Notes under the pieces: generated by a model
What the model was told of the DNA's origin: nothing
What the model saw: the letters and a program-made list of their open reading frames with translations, nothing else
Databases searched by the model: none
In this document: positions 9,287 to 17,550 of the stretch, in pieces
How the letters are laid out: each line of letters opens with the position of its first letter
Numbering within the stretch: position 1 is the first letter of the stretch
Made by a program: the position numbers and the translations under genes
Source: an uncultured Draconibacterium sp.
GTDB taxonomy: Bacteria > Bacteroidota > Bacteroidia > Bacteroidales > Prolixibacteraceae
NCBI GenBank assembly: GCA_947492175.1
Contig: CANLMQ010000011.1
Coordinates: 131,562 to 195,561, forward strand
Length of the DNA: 64,000 nt
Direction of reading: 5' to 3'

Positions 9287-9986
9287 AATACAGAATAAAT
9301 TAGTTCTGATAGCCGGAGCTCTGCTACTGGCTGCAACATTACTATCAGAACCAACAAAAGCACAAAATAAACTCCCTTATGACACGACTTATACTTTTGC
9401 CCATTATAAAGTACGTCGTGCTTTTTACGAGGGACTTCCCAACAGAAAAAATGAAATTGTTTTTTTGGGAAACAGTATAACAGAAAAAGGCGACTGGAAT
9501 GAACTCTTTCAGAACAAACGCATCATAAACCGGGGAATTGGCGGAGATGTTTGTTTCGGCCTATTAAACCGCCTCAACGAAGTAGTGTCGTCAAAGCCGA
9601 AAAGTATTTTCCTGATGATCGGGATTAATGATATTGGACGCGGTGTCCCCGAGGATGTTATTGCCGGAAAAATTCAGGAAATAATAACAACCATCAAACA
9701 GAAATCGCCAAAAACCAGAGTTTTTCTTCAAAGCGTACTTCCTATTAATGAAAAGATAATTTGGTACGACTACATGAAAAATAAATCGGACCAGATTGCG
9801 AAACTCAATGAAAAATTAAAAATGGTTGCAAAAAAGGAGGGCATTCCTTACCTTGACTTGTACTCAAAATTTGCAGATAAAAACGGGCAGCTACTCCCCC
9901 ATCTGACTGCAGATGGTATTCACCTGAGTGCCGCCGGATATCTGGAATGGCGCAAAGTATTTCAGGAGGAAGGAATCAAATTATAG
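9273..9986 (+). CDS. Secreted SGNH/GDSL hydrolase
   Basis: A 237-residue exported esterase. A basic start and hydrophobic helix end near residue 30 (EPTKAQ), a plausible signal-peptidase I site. All four SGNH blocks are visible: block I GNSIT (Ser68), block II glycine in RGIGGD, block III GIND (Asn119) and block V DGIHLS (Asp214 and His217). Such enzymes in Bacteroidota glycan loci remove acetyl or acyl groups from sugars, for example O-acetyl from sialic acid or hexoses. A second, different GDSL protein lies 2 kb downstream in the same operon, so two kinds of ester or amide decoration may be removed. The substrate cannot be read from the sequence. Confidence 0.85.
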   Translation: MKKFKIQNKLVLIAGALLLAATLLSEPTKAQNKLPYDTTYTFAHYKVRRAFYEGLPNRKNEIVFLGNSITEKGDWNELFQNKRIINRGIGGDVCFGLLNRLNEVVSSKPKSIFLMIGINDIGRGVPEDVIAGKIQEIITTIKQKSPKTRVFLQSVLPINEKIIWYDYMKNKSDQIAKLNEKLKMVAKKEGIPYLDLYSKFADKNGQLLPHLTADGIHLSAAGYLEWRKVFQEEGIKL

Positions 9987-10008
9987 AACCGTAAACAAAC
10001 TTAATAAA

Positions 10009-10968
10009 ATGAAGATTAGAGGTACTTTCTTAGATGAAATAAGTCACGATATCCCGCATCAGAATTGGGGAAAGAAAGAATGGGACCAGGATTTTGCTCA
10101 CATGAAGCAAATAGGTATAAATACAGTTATTTTAATTAGAAGCGGATACCGGAAATGGCTGACTTATCCTTCCGATATTTTAATAAATAAAGAAAAAGCA
10201 TACGAACCGCCGGTCGACCTTGTCGCCATGTTTCTTGAACTAAGCGAGAAATACAAAATGGATTTCTATTTTGGATTATACGATTCGGGGCGTTACTGGG
10301 TAAATAACGATTTTCAAAAAGAACTCGACCTAAACAAACAACTCATTGAAGAAGTGTGGTCGAAATACGGTAACATGAGTGCTTTTAAAGGTTGGTATAT
10401 TTCACAGGAATGTAGCCGGAAAACCGGGGAAATTATCGAGATGTACCGGGGACTTGGGGAACATTGCAAAGCAGTTTCCGGAAACCTGACAACTTTAATA
10501 TCGCCTTATATCGATGGCATAAAAAACATCAGCCAATACAAAAACGAAACCAGCCGCGAACTTGGCGTAAGCCTGAAAAAGCACGAAGAGGACTGGGACG
10601 AAATTTTTAACGGAATAAAAGATGCTATCGACATTGTTGCTTTCCAGGACGGACACATTGATTACGATGAACTGGATGATTTCCTGAAAGTAAACAAACA
10701 ATTGGCAGACAAACACGGTATTCGTTGCTGGACCAACTCCGAAACTTTTGACCGCGACATGCCAATTAAATTTCTTCCGATAAAATGGGAGAAACTACTT
10801 TTGAAATTAAAAGCTGCTGAACGTGCAGGTGTGGAACAGGCCATAACTTTTGAGTTTTCGCATTTTATGAGTCCACAATCGGCTTACCTGCAGGCCGGGC
10901 ATTTGTATAACCGTTATCAGGAGTATCTTGAGGAATTAAAAAACCAAAATGGAAACACCGGACTTTAA
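10009..10968 (+). CDS. DUF4434 domain protein, cytoplasmic barrel
   Basis: A protein of 319 residues when started at the ATG at 10009, which lies 22 bases after the GDSL stop. The in-frame ATG at 9928 would add 27 residues inside the esterase gene and is rejected. There is no signal peptide. The pattern MKIRGTFLDEISHDIPHQNWG, the repeated strand-helix rhythm, the aromatic-rich FKGWYISQEC and the C-terminal TFEFSHFMSPQ are typical of DUF4434, a TIM-barrel family related in fold to glycosidases and often found in Bacteroidota glycan loci. The function is not established. Cytosolic location beside the symporter and epimerase suggests action on an imported short sugar. The last 20 bases overlap the next gene. 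Confidence 0.75.
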   Translation: MKIRGTFLDEISHDIPHQNWGKKEWDQDFAHMKQIGINTVILIRSGYRKWLTYPSDILINKEKAYEPPVDLVAMFLELSEKYKMDFYFGLYDSGRYWVNNDFQKELDLNKQLIEEVWSKYGNMSAFKGWYISQECSRKTGEIIEMYRGLGEHCKAVSGNLTTLISPYIDGIKNISQYKNETSRELGVSLKKHEEDWDEIFNGIKDAIDIVAFQDGHIDYDELDDFLKVNKQLADKHGIRCWTNSETFDRDMPIKFLPIKWEKLLLKLKAAERAGVEQAITFEFSHFMSPQSAYLQAGHLYNRYQEYLEELKNQNGNTGL

Positions 10969-12139
10969 AAAACTGGCAGAACAATACAAAGCGGAACTAT
11001 TAAACAACGTAGTTCCGTTTTGGCTGCACAACTCTCAAGACAAAGATTTTGGAGGATTTTTCACCTGCCTCGACCGAAAAGGAGAAGTGTTTGATACCGA
11101 CAAATTTATTTGGTTACAGGGTCGCGAAGTTTGGTTATTTTCAATGCTATACAACCAGGTTGAACAAAAACAGGAGTGGCTCGATGCAGCCATACAGGGA
11201 GCAACATTTCTCAACAAACACGGACACGATGGCAACCTGAACTGGTATTTCTCGCTTACACGCGAAGGGAAACCACTTATTGAGCCCTACAATATTTTTT
11301 CGTATACCTTTGCAAGTATGGCATTTGGCCACTTAAGTAAGGCCACCGGCAACAACGAATATGCTGAAATTGCGCGAAACACATTCAACCTTGTTTTATC
11401 AAAAACAGAAAATCCCAAAGGAAAGTGGAACAAAACACATTCGGGAACACGAAACCTGAAAAATTTTGCTTTACCCATGATTTTGTGCAACCTCGCTCTT
11501 GAGATTGAACATTTACTGGACGATGCGTTTTTGAATAAAACAATAGAAGCCTGCATTCACGAAGTTATGGATGTTTTCTACCGTCCTGAACTTGGTGTTG
11601 TGGTTGAGAACCTGAATACAGACGAAACCCTATCAGATACTTTCGACGGACGTGTTTTAAATCCGGGACACGCCATAGAGGCCATGTGGTTTATTATGGA
11701 TCTTGGCGTTCGTTTAAACCGTCCTGAATTGATTCGCAAAGCCAACGACATTGCCATTCAAATGGTTGAATACGGCTGGGATAAAGAATTTGGCGGGATA
11801 TATTATTTTATGGATCGGAAAGGACATCCTGTGCAACAACTGGAGTGGGACCAGAAATTATGGTGGGTACACATCGAAACCCTGATTACCATGTTAAAAG
11901 GATACCAGCTTACCGGTTCGGGAAAAAGTCTGGAATGGTTTCACAAGATTCATAATTATACCTGGTCTCATTTTAAAGATGAACAATATCCCGAATGGTA
12001 CGGCTACCTGAATCGTCGCGGTGAGGTTTTATTACCACTAAAAGGAGGTAAGTGGAAAGGCTGTTTCCATGTGCCACGCGGATTATTCCAGTGCTGGCAA
12101 ACACTCGAAAAAATTGAACAACAAAGAACACGATCATGA
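10949..12139 (+). CDS. AGE family epimerase (N-acylglucosamine 2-epimerase-like)
   Basis: A 396-residue cytoplasmic (alpha/alpha)6-barrel enzyme. Family marks are REVWLFSMLYN near residue 60, LNPGHAIEAMWF with the catalytic His, KLWWVHIETL and near the end KGCFHVPRGL with the second catalytic His. These match N-acetylglucosamine 2-epimerase/renin-binding proteins better than cellobiose 2-epimerases, which is a judgement from motif memory. The known reaction interconverts GlcNAc and ManNAc or related aldoses at C2. In this operon it probably converts the imported sugar so that it can enter central metabolism. Next-gene overlap (4 bases, ATGA-type) indicates translational coupling. Confidence 0.83.
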   Translation: METPDFKKLAEQYKAELLNNVVPFWLHNSQDKDFGGFFTCLDRKGEVFDTDKFIWLQGREVWLFSMLYNQVEQKQEWLDAAIQGATFLNKHGHDGNLNWYFSLTREGKPLIEPYNIFSYTFASMAFGHLSKATGNNEYAEIARNTFNLVLSKTENPKGKWNKTHSGTRNLKNFALPMILCNLALEIEHLLDDAFLNKTIEACIHEVMDVFYRPELGVVVENLNTDETLSDTFDGRVLNPGHAIEAMWFIMDLGVRLNRPELIRKANDIAIQMVEYGWDKEFGGIYYFMDRKGHPVQQLEWDQKLWWVHIETLITMLKGYQLTGSGKSLEWFHKIHNYTWSHFKDEQYPEWYGYLNRRGEVLLPLKGGKWKGCFHVPRGLFQCWQTLEKIEQQRTRS

Positions 12140-13272
12140 AAAAACAAAATAGCATTGTTATATTATTTTGCCTTTTACTTTGGGCTACAGCCGGTACACT
12201 TTGGGCGCAAAATGACAAATCGTTCTTTCCGGCAAACAACGATGCATTTACTTATATGGGCCGAATTCAACACGACAATGAGACGGTAAAATACAACTGG
12301 CCCGGTGTAACTGTTTTAACACGTTTTACAGGAAAAGAACTGGGAATTAAAATTAAAGGTGGCGAAAGCAACTATTTTAACGTTTGGATTGACGATAAGC
12401 CTGAACAAGTAGTATATGCTGTAAACGATACGATTTGGTGGTATCCCGAAAAATTATCAAAAGGAAATCATCAGCTACGAATTGTAAAACGAACAGAAGG
12501 TAACATGGGGATGGCTGAGTTCTCGGGTATTTATGTTGGTAGAAATGAACACGTAATGAAAGTGCCTCCACTCTCTCCCCGCAAAATACTGTTTATCGGA
12601 AATTCGATTACCTGTGGCTACGGGACGGAAGGAAAAAACAAATCGGAGCGTTTTAAACCCTCTACCGAAAATTGCGAGAAATCGTATGCGACCATAATGG
12701 CCAGAGCGTTTGGAGCCCAATATCACCTGATCTCACATTCCGGACTTGGCATGGTGCGCAACTATGGAGACAAGCAAAAAATTTCAACACAAAGAAAACC
12801 CATGCCTGCCCGCCTGGAATATCTTTTTGATGAAAATCCGGATCTAAAATACGATCTTCAGAATTATATCCCCGATGTTGTTGTAATAAACCTGGGAACA
12901 AATGATTTCAGCACACTCCCTCACCCGGATGAAAACGCTTTTGTTACTGCCGGAAAAAGATTAATAACAAAACTAAAACAAGTATTTCCACAAACAAAAA
13001 TTGTTTGTATAACTGGTCCGATGACCAATGAACCTTGTTATACCTATACAAAAAAAATAGTAGAACAAATCAGAGTAGAACAGCAAACGCAAGACATTGT
13101 ATTTGTAGGAATTCCTGTAAATCTGCTCAATTCGGAAACCGATTTAGGTTCCGATCATCACCCTTCGTACCAGGGACAGTTGAAATCGGCGCAAATAATT
13201 ATTCCTGTTTTAGGAAGTATACTTAATTGGAACTACTCATTAAACGAAATTCTTGAACAATTGAACAACTAA
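12136..13272 (+). CDS. CE2-like secreted acetyl esterase (jelly roll plus SGNH)
   Basis: A 378-residue exported protein with a signal peptide ending at about WAQ (residue 25). The first 130 residues form an all-beta jelly-roll-like domain (FTYMGRI, WPGVTV, FNVWIDD), and the rest an SGNH domain: GNSITCGYG (Ser157), GTND (Asn256) and SDHHPS with Asp340 and His342. That two-domain order is the architecture of carbohydrate esterase family 2, which deacetylates sugars, often at O-6. It differs clearly from the short GDSL protein of the same operon. It likely strips O-acetyl groups from the glycan in the periplasm before transport. Three bases separate it from the following oxidoreductase. Confidence 0.83.
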   Translation: MKKQNSIVILFCLLLWATAGTLWAQNDKSFFPANNDAFTYMGRIQHDNETVKYNWPGVTVLTRFTGKELGIKIKGGESNYFNVWIDDKPEQVVYAVNDTIWWYPEKLSKGNHQLRIVKRTEGNMGMAEFSGIYVGRNEHVMKVPPLSPRKILFIGNSITCGYGTEGKNKSERFKPSTENCEKSYATIMARAFGAQYHLISHSGLGMVRNYGDKQKISTQRKPMPARLEYLFDENPDLKYDLQNYIPDVVVINLGTNDFSTLPHPDENAFVTAGKRLITKLKQVFPQTKIVCITGPMTNEPCYTYTKKIVEQIRVEQQTQDIVFVGIPVNLLNSETDLGSDHHPSYQGQLKSAQIIIPVLGSILNWNYSLNEILEQLNN

Positions 13273-13275
13273 AAA

Positions 13276-14994
13276 ATGAAACGACGAAATTTTATTGAAA
13301 TGCTCGGAGCTACCGGCAGTACATTAGCTGCAGCTCCATTTATTGCGATACCAAACACTTCGAATGCCAGCTCAGCAGAAAAAGAAAGAATCGGACAGTC
13401 GGAAATGAAGGCCGATCTGATAATTGCCGGTGCCGGAATGGGTGGATGTGCCTGTGCTTTGGGCGCACTACGTAACGGTCTTTCGGTAATTATGACTGAA
13501 GAGACCGACTGGATTGGAGGCCAAATTACACAGCAGGGAGTACCATTTGACGAACACCGTTGGATTGAAACGCACGGTGCTACACAACTATACCGCGACT
13601 TCAGAACTGCACTTCGTAACTACTACAAAAAACACTATCCGCTTACAAAAGATGCTGCAGCTCGCAAGAACCTGAATCCGGGAGATGGTGCCGTTTCGCG
13701 TTTGTGTGTTGAACCACGCGTGGCACTGGCTGTACTTTACGAAATGTTCGCGCCCTATATCAGCTCCGGCAAGTTGACAATATTGCTGAACAGCAAAGCC
13801 ATGGATGCCAAAGTTAACGGTCCCAAAGTTGAAGCCTTGTCTGTTAGAAACACGATAAATGACGAACAATACTTGCTTACTGCCCCTTATTTTGCCGATG
13901 CCACAGAAATGGGAGACTTATTACCGCTCACAGGAACGGAATACATTACCGGAACCGAATCAAAAAAAATGACCGGCGAACTTCATGCTCCTGAGGTAGC
14001 AAACAGCAAAAACCAGCAGGCATTTACACTCTGTTTTGCCCTGGATTATTGTCCCGGAGAAAATCATATTATCGATAAACCTGAAAGATATGATTTCTGG
14101 AAAAAATATGTTCCGCAATTAACTCCTGCCTGGCCTAGGCGTTTGCTTGATTTAACCTACTCTACCCCATCAACCCTGAAACCTTTAAAACTAGGCTTTC
14201 ATCCGGAAGGGGGACAAACCGGCAATGTTCTAAACTTGTGGAATTACCGAAAAATTATAAACCGTAAAAATTTTACACCCGGCTTTTATCCCGGAGATAT
14301 TACAATAGTAAACTGGCCGCAAAACGATTATTTACTTGGAAATCTCGTTGATGTAAGCGAAAAAGAATTCAGGAAACATGTGGATGACGCCCGTCAACTT
14401 AATCGTTCATTGCTATATTGGCTGCAAACCGAAGTTGAACGCCCCGATGGTGGTGCAGGGTGGTCAGGAATTCGTTTACGAGGCGATATTCTGGGAACAA
14501 CCGATGGAATGGCAAAATATCCCTACATAAGAGAAGGACGACGAATAAAAACCATGTTTACTATTTTGGAGGAACATGTTGGTGTTGAAAACCGCAAACT
14601 TGTGAAGGGAGAAGCAGCAGCGAAAAAAGGCGAAAGTTTTTACGACAGTATTGGAGTTGGCTCTTATTACCTCGATTTGCACCCATCCACTCAAGGCGAT
14701 AACTATATTGATCTGCCTTCGTTACCATTTGAAATACCACTGGGTGCTTTAATTCCGCAACGGATGGAAAACCTGTTACCGGCAGCAAAAAATATTGGGA
14801 CAACACACATTACAAACGGTTGCTACCGCTTGCATCCGGTTGAATGGAACATTGGTGAAGTTGTTGGAATGCTGGTTCAGTATTCGGGAAAGAAAAATAT
14901 TACTCCACGTCAGGTTTGGGAAAACAAGAATCATTTAAGTGATTTTCAAGATTTCATAAAAAAACAAGGTGTTGAGACTAAGTGGCCGGATTAG
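13276..14994 (+). CDS. Exported FAD-dependent oxidoreductase (FAD_oxidored type)
   Basis: A 572-residue flavoprotein. The N-terminus KRRNFIEMLGATGSTLAAA looks like a twin-arginine signal, implying that the folded, FAD-loaded enzyme is exported. The dinucleotide-binding motif IIAGAGMGGCACALGA at about residues 50-65 is followed by TEETDWIGGQITQQG, typical of the FAD_oxidored family found in Bacteroidota and Planctomycetota glycan loci. The C-terminal part has a second FAD-contact region (LIPQRMENLLPAAKNIG). Members are sometimes annotated xanthan-lyase-like, with little biochemical support. As the last gene of the operon it may oxidise a sugar in the periplasm; the electron acceptor and substrate are unknown. 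Confidence 0.78.
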   Translation: MKRRNFIEMLGATGSTLAAAPFIAIPNTSNASSAEKERIGQSEMKADLIIAGAGMGGCACALGALRNGLSVIMTEETDWIGGQITQQGVPFDEHRWIETHGATQLYRDFRTALRNYYKKHYPLTKDAAARKNLNPGDGAVSRLCVEPRVALAVLYEMFAPYISSGKLTILLNSKAMDAKVNGPKVEALSVRNTINDEQYLLTAPYFADATEMGDLLPLTGTEYITGTESKKMTGELHAPEVANSKNQQAFTLCFALDYCPGENHIIDKPERYDFWKKYVPQLTPAWPRRLLDLTYSTPSTLKPLKLGFHPEGGQTGNVLNLWNYRKIINRKNFTPGFYPGDITIVNWPQNDYLLGNLVDVSEKEFRKHVDDARQLNRSLLYWLQTEVERPDGGAGWSGIRLRGDILGTTDGMAKYPYIREGRRIKTMFTILEEHVGVENRKLVKGEAAAKKGESFYDSIGVGSYYLDLHPSTQGDNYIDLPSLPFEIPLGALIPQRMENLLPAAKNIGTTHITNGCYRLHPVEWNIGEVVGMLVQYSGKKNITPRQVWENKNHLSDFQDFIKKQGVETKWPD

Positions 14995-15026
14995 TTTTCA
15001 AAAAAGATTTACACTTTAAGCAGTAC

Positions 15027-15064
15027 AAAAAATCCCGATCTGTTATTTAACAAATCGGGATTTT
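15027..15064. terminator. Bidirectional intrinsic terminator between convergent genes
   Basis: The arms AAATCCCGAT and ATCGGGATTT enclose a short AT-rich inner segment, with A-runs on the left and T-runs on the right. It can end the oxidoreductase transcript (+) and the DUF1015 transcript (-). Confidence 0.85.
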
Positions 15065-15083
15065 ATATATCTCCAGGTAAAAT

Positions 15084-16334
15084 TTAATCCAATTTATGTA
15101 TAACTAAGCCTGAACGCAATTTAGGTTCAAACCATGTAGTTTTTGGAGGCATAATATTTCCACTGTCGGCAATATTTATCAGCTGCTCCATAGAAACCGG
15201 ATACAGCGCAAAAGCCGCCTTCATTTCTCCCGAATCAACTCTTTTTTGCAGTTCTCCTAATCCACGGATTCCTCCAACAAAATCAATTCTGGTCGATGTG
15301 CGTAAATCTTTAATACCTAAAACAGGTTCCAAAACCTGCTTTGAAAGAATTGTTACATCAAGAATTCCAATTGGATCTGAATCGTCGTAAGTTCCTTTTT
15401 TGGCAGTTAGTTTATACCAACTTCCGGCAAGGTAAAGACTAAATTCGTGCAAAGCAGCAGGTTTAACTATTTCGGGTCCCATATTTTCCACATCAAATCC
15501 TTTGGAAAGTTCTGCAAGAAAATCAACTTCCGATAAACCATTTAAGTCGGCCACTACACGATTGTAATCGATAATTTGCAACTGGTTATCAGGAAAATGA
15601 ACAGCCATAAAATAATTGTATTCCTCATCACCTGTGTGATTTGGATTTTGACCGGTTTTCTCAACACCGATTCTGGCAGCAGCAGCAGTTCTGTGGTGCC
15701 CATCGGCCACATAAGTAAAAGGCACTTTTTCTTCGAAAAGTTGTTCCAGCCTGCTATTTATTTTTGCATCGTCAATCGTCCAGAAATGGTGTCCGAAACC
15801 ATCTTCAGCAACAAAATCGTAATCTGCTTTTTTGCTTTCTACTGTCGAATTTACAATTTCATCAATCTCATCAACTGCTTTGTAAGCAAAAAATACGGGT
15901 TCAATATTGGCATTCAAATAACGGGTAAGCACCATTCTGTCCTCTTCTTTTTCAGGACGAGTAAGTTCGTGCTTCTTAATAATTCCGTTTTCGTAATCGG
16001 CACAAGCTGCGGCACCTACAATTCCATACTGAGTGATGCCGTTCATGGTTTGTGCATAAATGTAATATTTAGCCTCAGAATCCTGTGTCAGCCAACCTTT
16101 TTCCTGAAACGAGTTAAAATTCTCAACGGCTTTGTTATAAACTGTTTCCGAATGAATATCATCCACTTCCGGACATTCAATTTCAGCTTTTGTTATGCGA
16201 AGTAAAGATGTTGCTTTTCCTTCAGCCATTTTTGCGGCTTCTTCCGAGTTCATTACATCGTAAGGAAGACAGGCCAGTTCTTCAACAATTTCCTGTGGCG
16301 GACGAAGTCCTTTGAATGGTTTTACGATTGCCAT
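15084..16334 (-). CDS. DUF1015 family protein
   Basis: A protein of 416 residues when started at MAIVKPFKGLRP; ten extra residues from an upstream ATG do not fit the family start. Recognisable DUF1015 features are the opening LRPP.E segment, CLPYDVMN, the long mid region with KKHELTRPEKEEDR and YVADGHHRTAAA, and FPDNQLQIIDYNR. No enzymatic role is established; the DGHHR motif suggests a nucleotide- or metal-binding pocket. In Bacteroidota this gene commonly follows serA and serC, as here, and the family is often linked to serine metabolism by neighbourhood alone. A TATTTTTG -7 box lies 44 bases upstream, so it can be transcribed independently of serA. Confidence 0.85.
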   Translation of the reverse strand: MAIVKPFKGLRPPQEIVEELACLPYDVMNSEEAAKMAEGKATSLLRITKAEIECPEVDDIHSETVYNKAVENFNSFQEKGWLTQDSEAKYYIYAQTMNGITQYGIVGAAACADYENGIIKKHELTRPEKEEDRMVLTRYLNANIEPVFFAYKAVDEIDEIVNSTVESKKADYDFVAEDGFGHHFWTIDDAKINSRLEQLFEEKVPFTYVADGHHRTAAAARIGVEKTGQNPNHTGDEEYNYFMAVHFPDNQLQIIDYNRVVADLNGLSEVDFLAELSKGFDVENMGPEIVKPAALHEFSLYLAGSWYKLTAKKGTYDDSDPIGILDVTILSKQVLEPVLGIKDLRTSTRIDFVGGIRGLGELQKRVDSGEMKAAFALYPVSMEQLINIADSGNIMPPKTTWFEPKLRSGLVIHKLD

Positions 16335-16377
16335 TTTATATTTTTTTAGATTTAATATATTCAAACAATTATTAGCT

Positions 16378-16385
16378 CAAAAATA
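16378..16385 (-). promoter_or_regulatory. Putative -7 box for the DUF1015 gene
   Basis: On the minus strand this reads TATTTTTG, an exact TAnnTTTG match, about 44 bases before the start. No TTTG was found at the expected distance upstream, so support is partial. Confidence 0.4.
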
Positions 16386-16529
16386 GAAATCAAAACAGGA
16401 ATAAACGTATTTATGCCTATAAATATGACATTGAGTAACTTCGTTTTAACTCTGTGAAATTTTAACCGGCAGCTAACTCACAAATGCGCGAAGAAATCAC
16501 AATTCTACCAAAAGCTAAAACATCGGCAT

Positions 16530-17450
16530 TTATTTGTTTACCTGGTGCGTTGTATTTCCGTTTTCAAAGAAATCAACAATTTGCTCGGCGGCAGCCAGAC
16601 CTGCATTCAGATTTGCTTCGGCTGTTTGAGCACCAGCTTTTTTAGGAGTAAAAAAGAATCGTCCCGGAAATTTCTCTATAAATTCGGCTTCGCAATCGGG
16701 TGTTAAATCCGACATATATTTAATCCCTGGCTTTTCCTCCATGCATTTCACCAAATCCGCTTCGTTTATCACTTCCTTACGGGCAGTATTTACAATAATA
16801 CTTCCATCCTTTAAATGACAAAGCACGTCTGAGCTAACCGATTTTAAATGTTCTCCCCGAGCCGGAACATGAATGGATACAATATCACTTTTTTCGTAAA
16901 GCTGTTCCAACGAATTGGTAACTTTAAGTCCGATGGCGGCCGCAGCTGCTTTACTGTATCGTGTGTAAACAATCACTTTCATTCCCATTGCACGGGCAAT
17001 TCGGAAAACATTACGGGCAACAAAACCAAAACCGTGCAAGCCCAAAGTACGTCCACGCATTTCTCCGCCGGGTTTACCTGAAAACTGCTCGCGTAAACCC
17101 AGAATAGCCAAACCTATGGCCAGCTCAGCAACAGCATTGGCATTCTGTCCGGGAGTATTCATTACCACAATGTTGTTTTCTGTAGCCACTTTTAAGTCCA
17201 CATTGTCGTAACCGGCCCCTGCACGAACTACAATTTTAAGTTTTTTACCTGCATTTAAAACCTCTTCATCAAATTTATCGCTGCGGATAATGGCCGCGTC
17301 AACATCGGCAATGGCGTCAAGCAATTCCTGTTTTTCGGAATATTTTTCAAGCAGTTGAACTGTGTAACCTGCTTTTTCGAAAATTTTACTGATTTTTTTT
17401 ACAGCAACCGGAGCAAATGGTTTTACTGTAGCAATTAAGATTTTTCTCAT
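16530..17450 (-). CDS. serA: D-3-phosphoglycerate dehydrogenase, short Bacteroidota type
   Basis: A 306-residue NAD-dependent dehydrogenase that makes 3-phosphohydroxypyruvate, the first step of serine synthesis. The Rossmann motif GLHGFGFVARNVFRIARAMG lies at about 137-157, and VVRAGAGYDNVD and VMNTPGQNANAVAEL line the substrate site. There is no C-terminal ACT regulatory domain. The usual catalytic His of the TPH-x-GA motif is replaced by Lys: here the segment reads FTPKKAGAQT with Lys270 at that position. The same substitution is known in the type III enzyme of Entamoeba histolytica and its Bacteroides relatives, so this is a family trait, not damage. It follows serC with a terminator-like hairpin in between. 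Confidence 0.9.
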   Translation of the reverse strand: MRKILIATVKPFAPVAVKKISKIFEKAGYTVQLLEKYSEKQELLDAIADVDAAIIRSDKFDEEVLNAGKKLKIVVRAGAGYDNVDLKVATENNIVVMNTPGQNANAVAELAIGLAILGLREQFSGKPGGEMRGRTLGLHGFGFVARNVFRIARAMGMKVIVYTRYSKAAAAAIGLKVTNSLEQLYEKSDIVSIHVPARGEHLKSVSSDVLCHLKDGSIIVNTARKEVINEADLVKCMEEKPGIKYMSDLTPDCEAEFIEKFPGRFFFTPKKAGAQTAEANLNAGLAAAEQIVDFFENGNTTHQVNK

Positions 17451-17501
17451 AACTCATAAAATTTTAGGTTCGCAACAGTAACTTGATAACTGTTTGCTAA
17501 A

Positions 17502-17534
17502 AAAAATGCAGGACTCACAACCTGCATTTCTTTT
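17502..17534 (-). terminator. Intrinsic terminator between serC and serA
   Basis: On the minus strand the arms AAATGCAGG and CCTGCATTT enclose an 8-nt loop and run into a T-tract. It lies after serC and before serA, so serA must rely on readthrough or its own promoter. Confidence 0.75.
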
Positions 17535-17550
17535 TTGATTCTTATTCTAA

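Noticed and set aside
15576..16205. Plus-strand open frame of 209 codons opposite the DUF1015 gene
   Set aside because: Antisense to a recognised family gene; hydrophobic and Cys/Phe-rich composition is typical of shadow frames.
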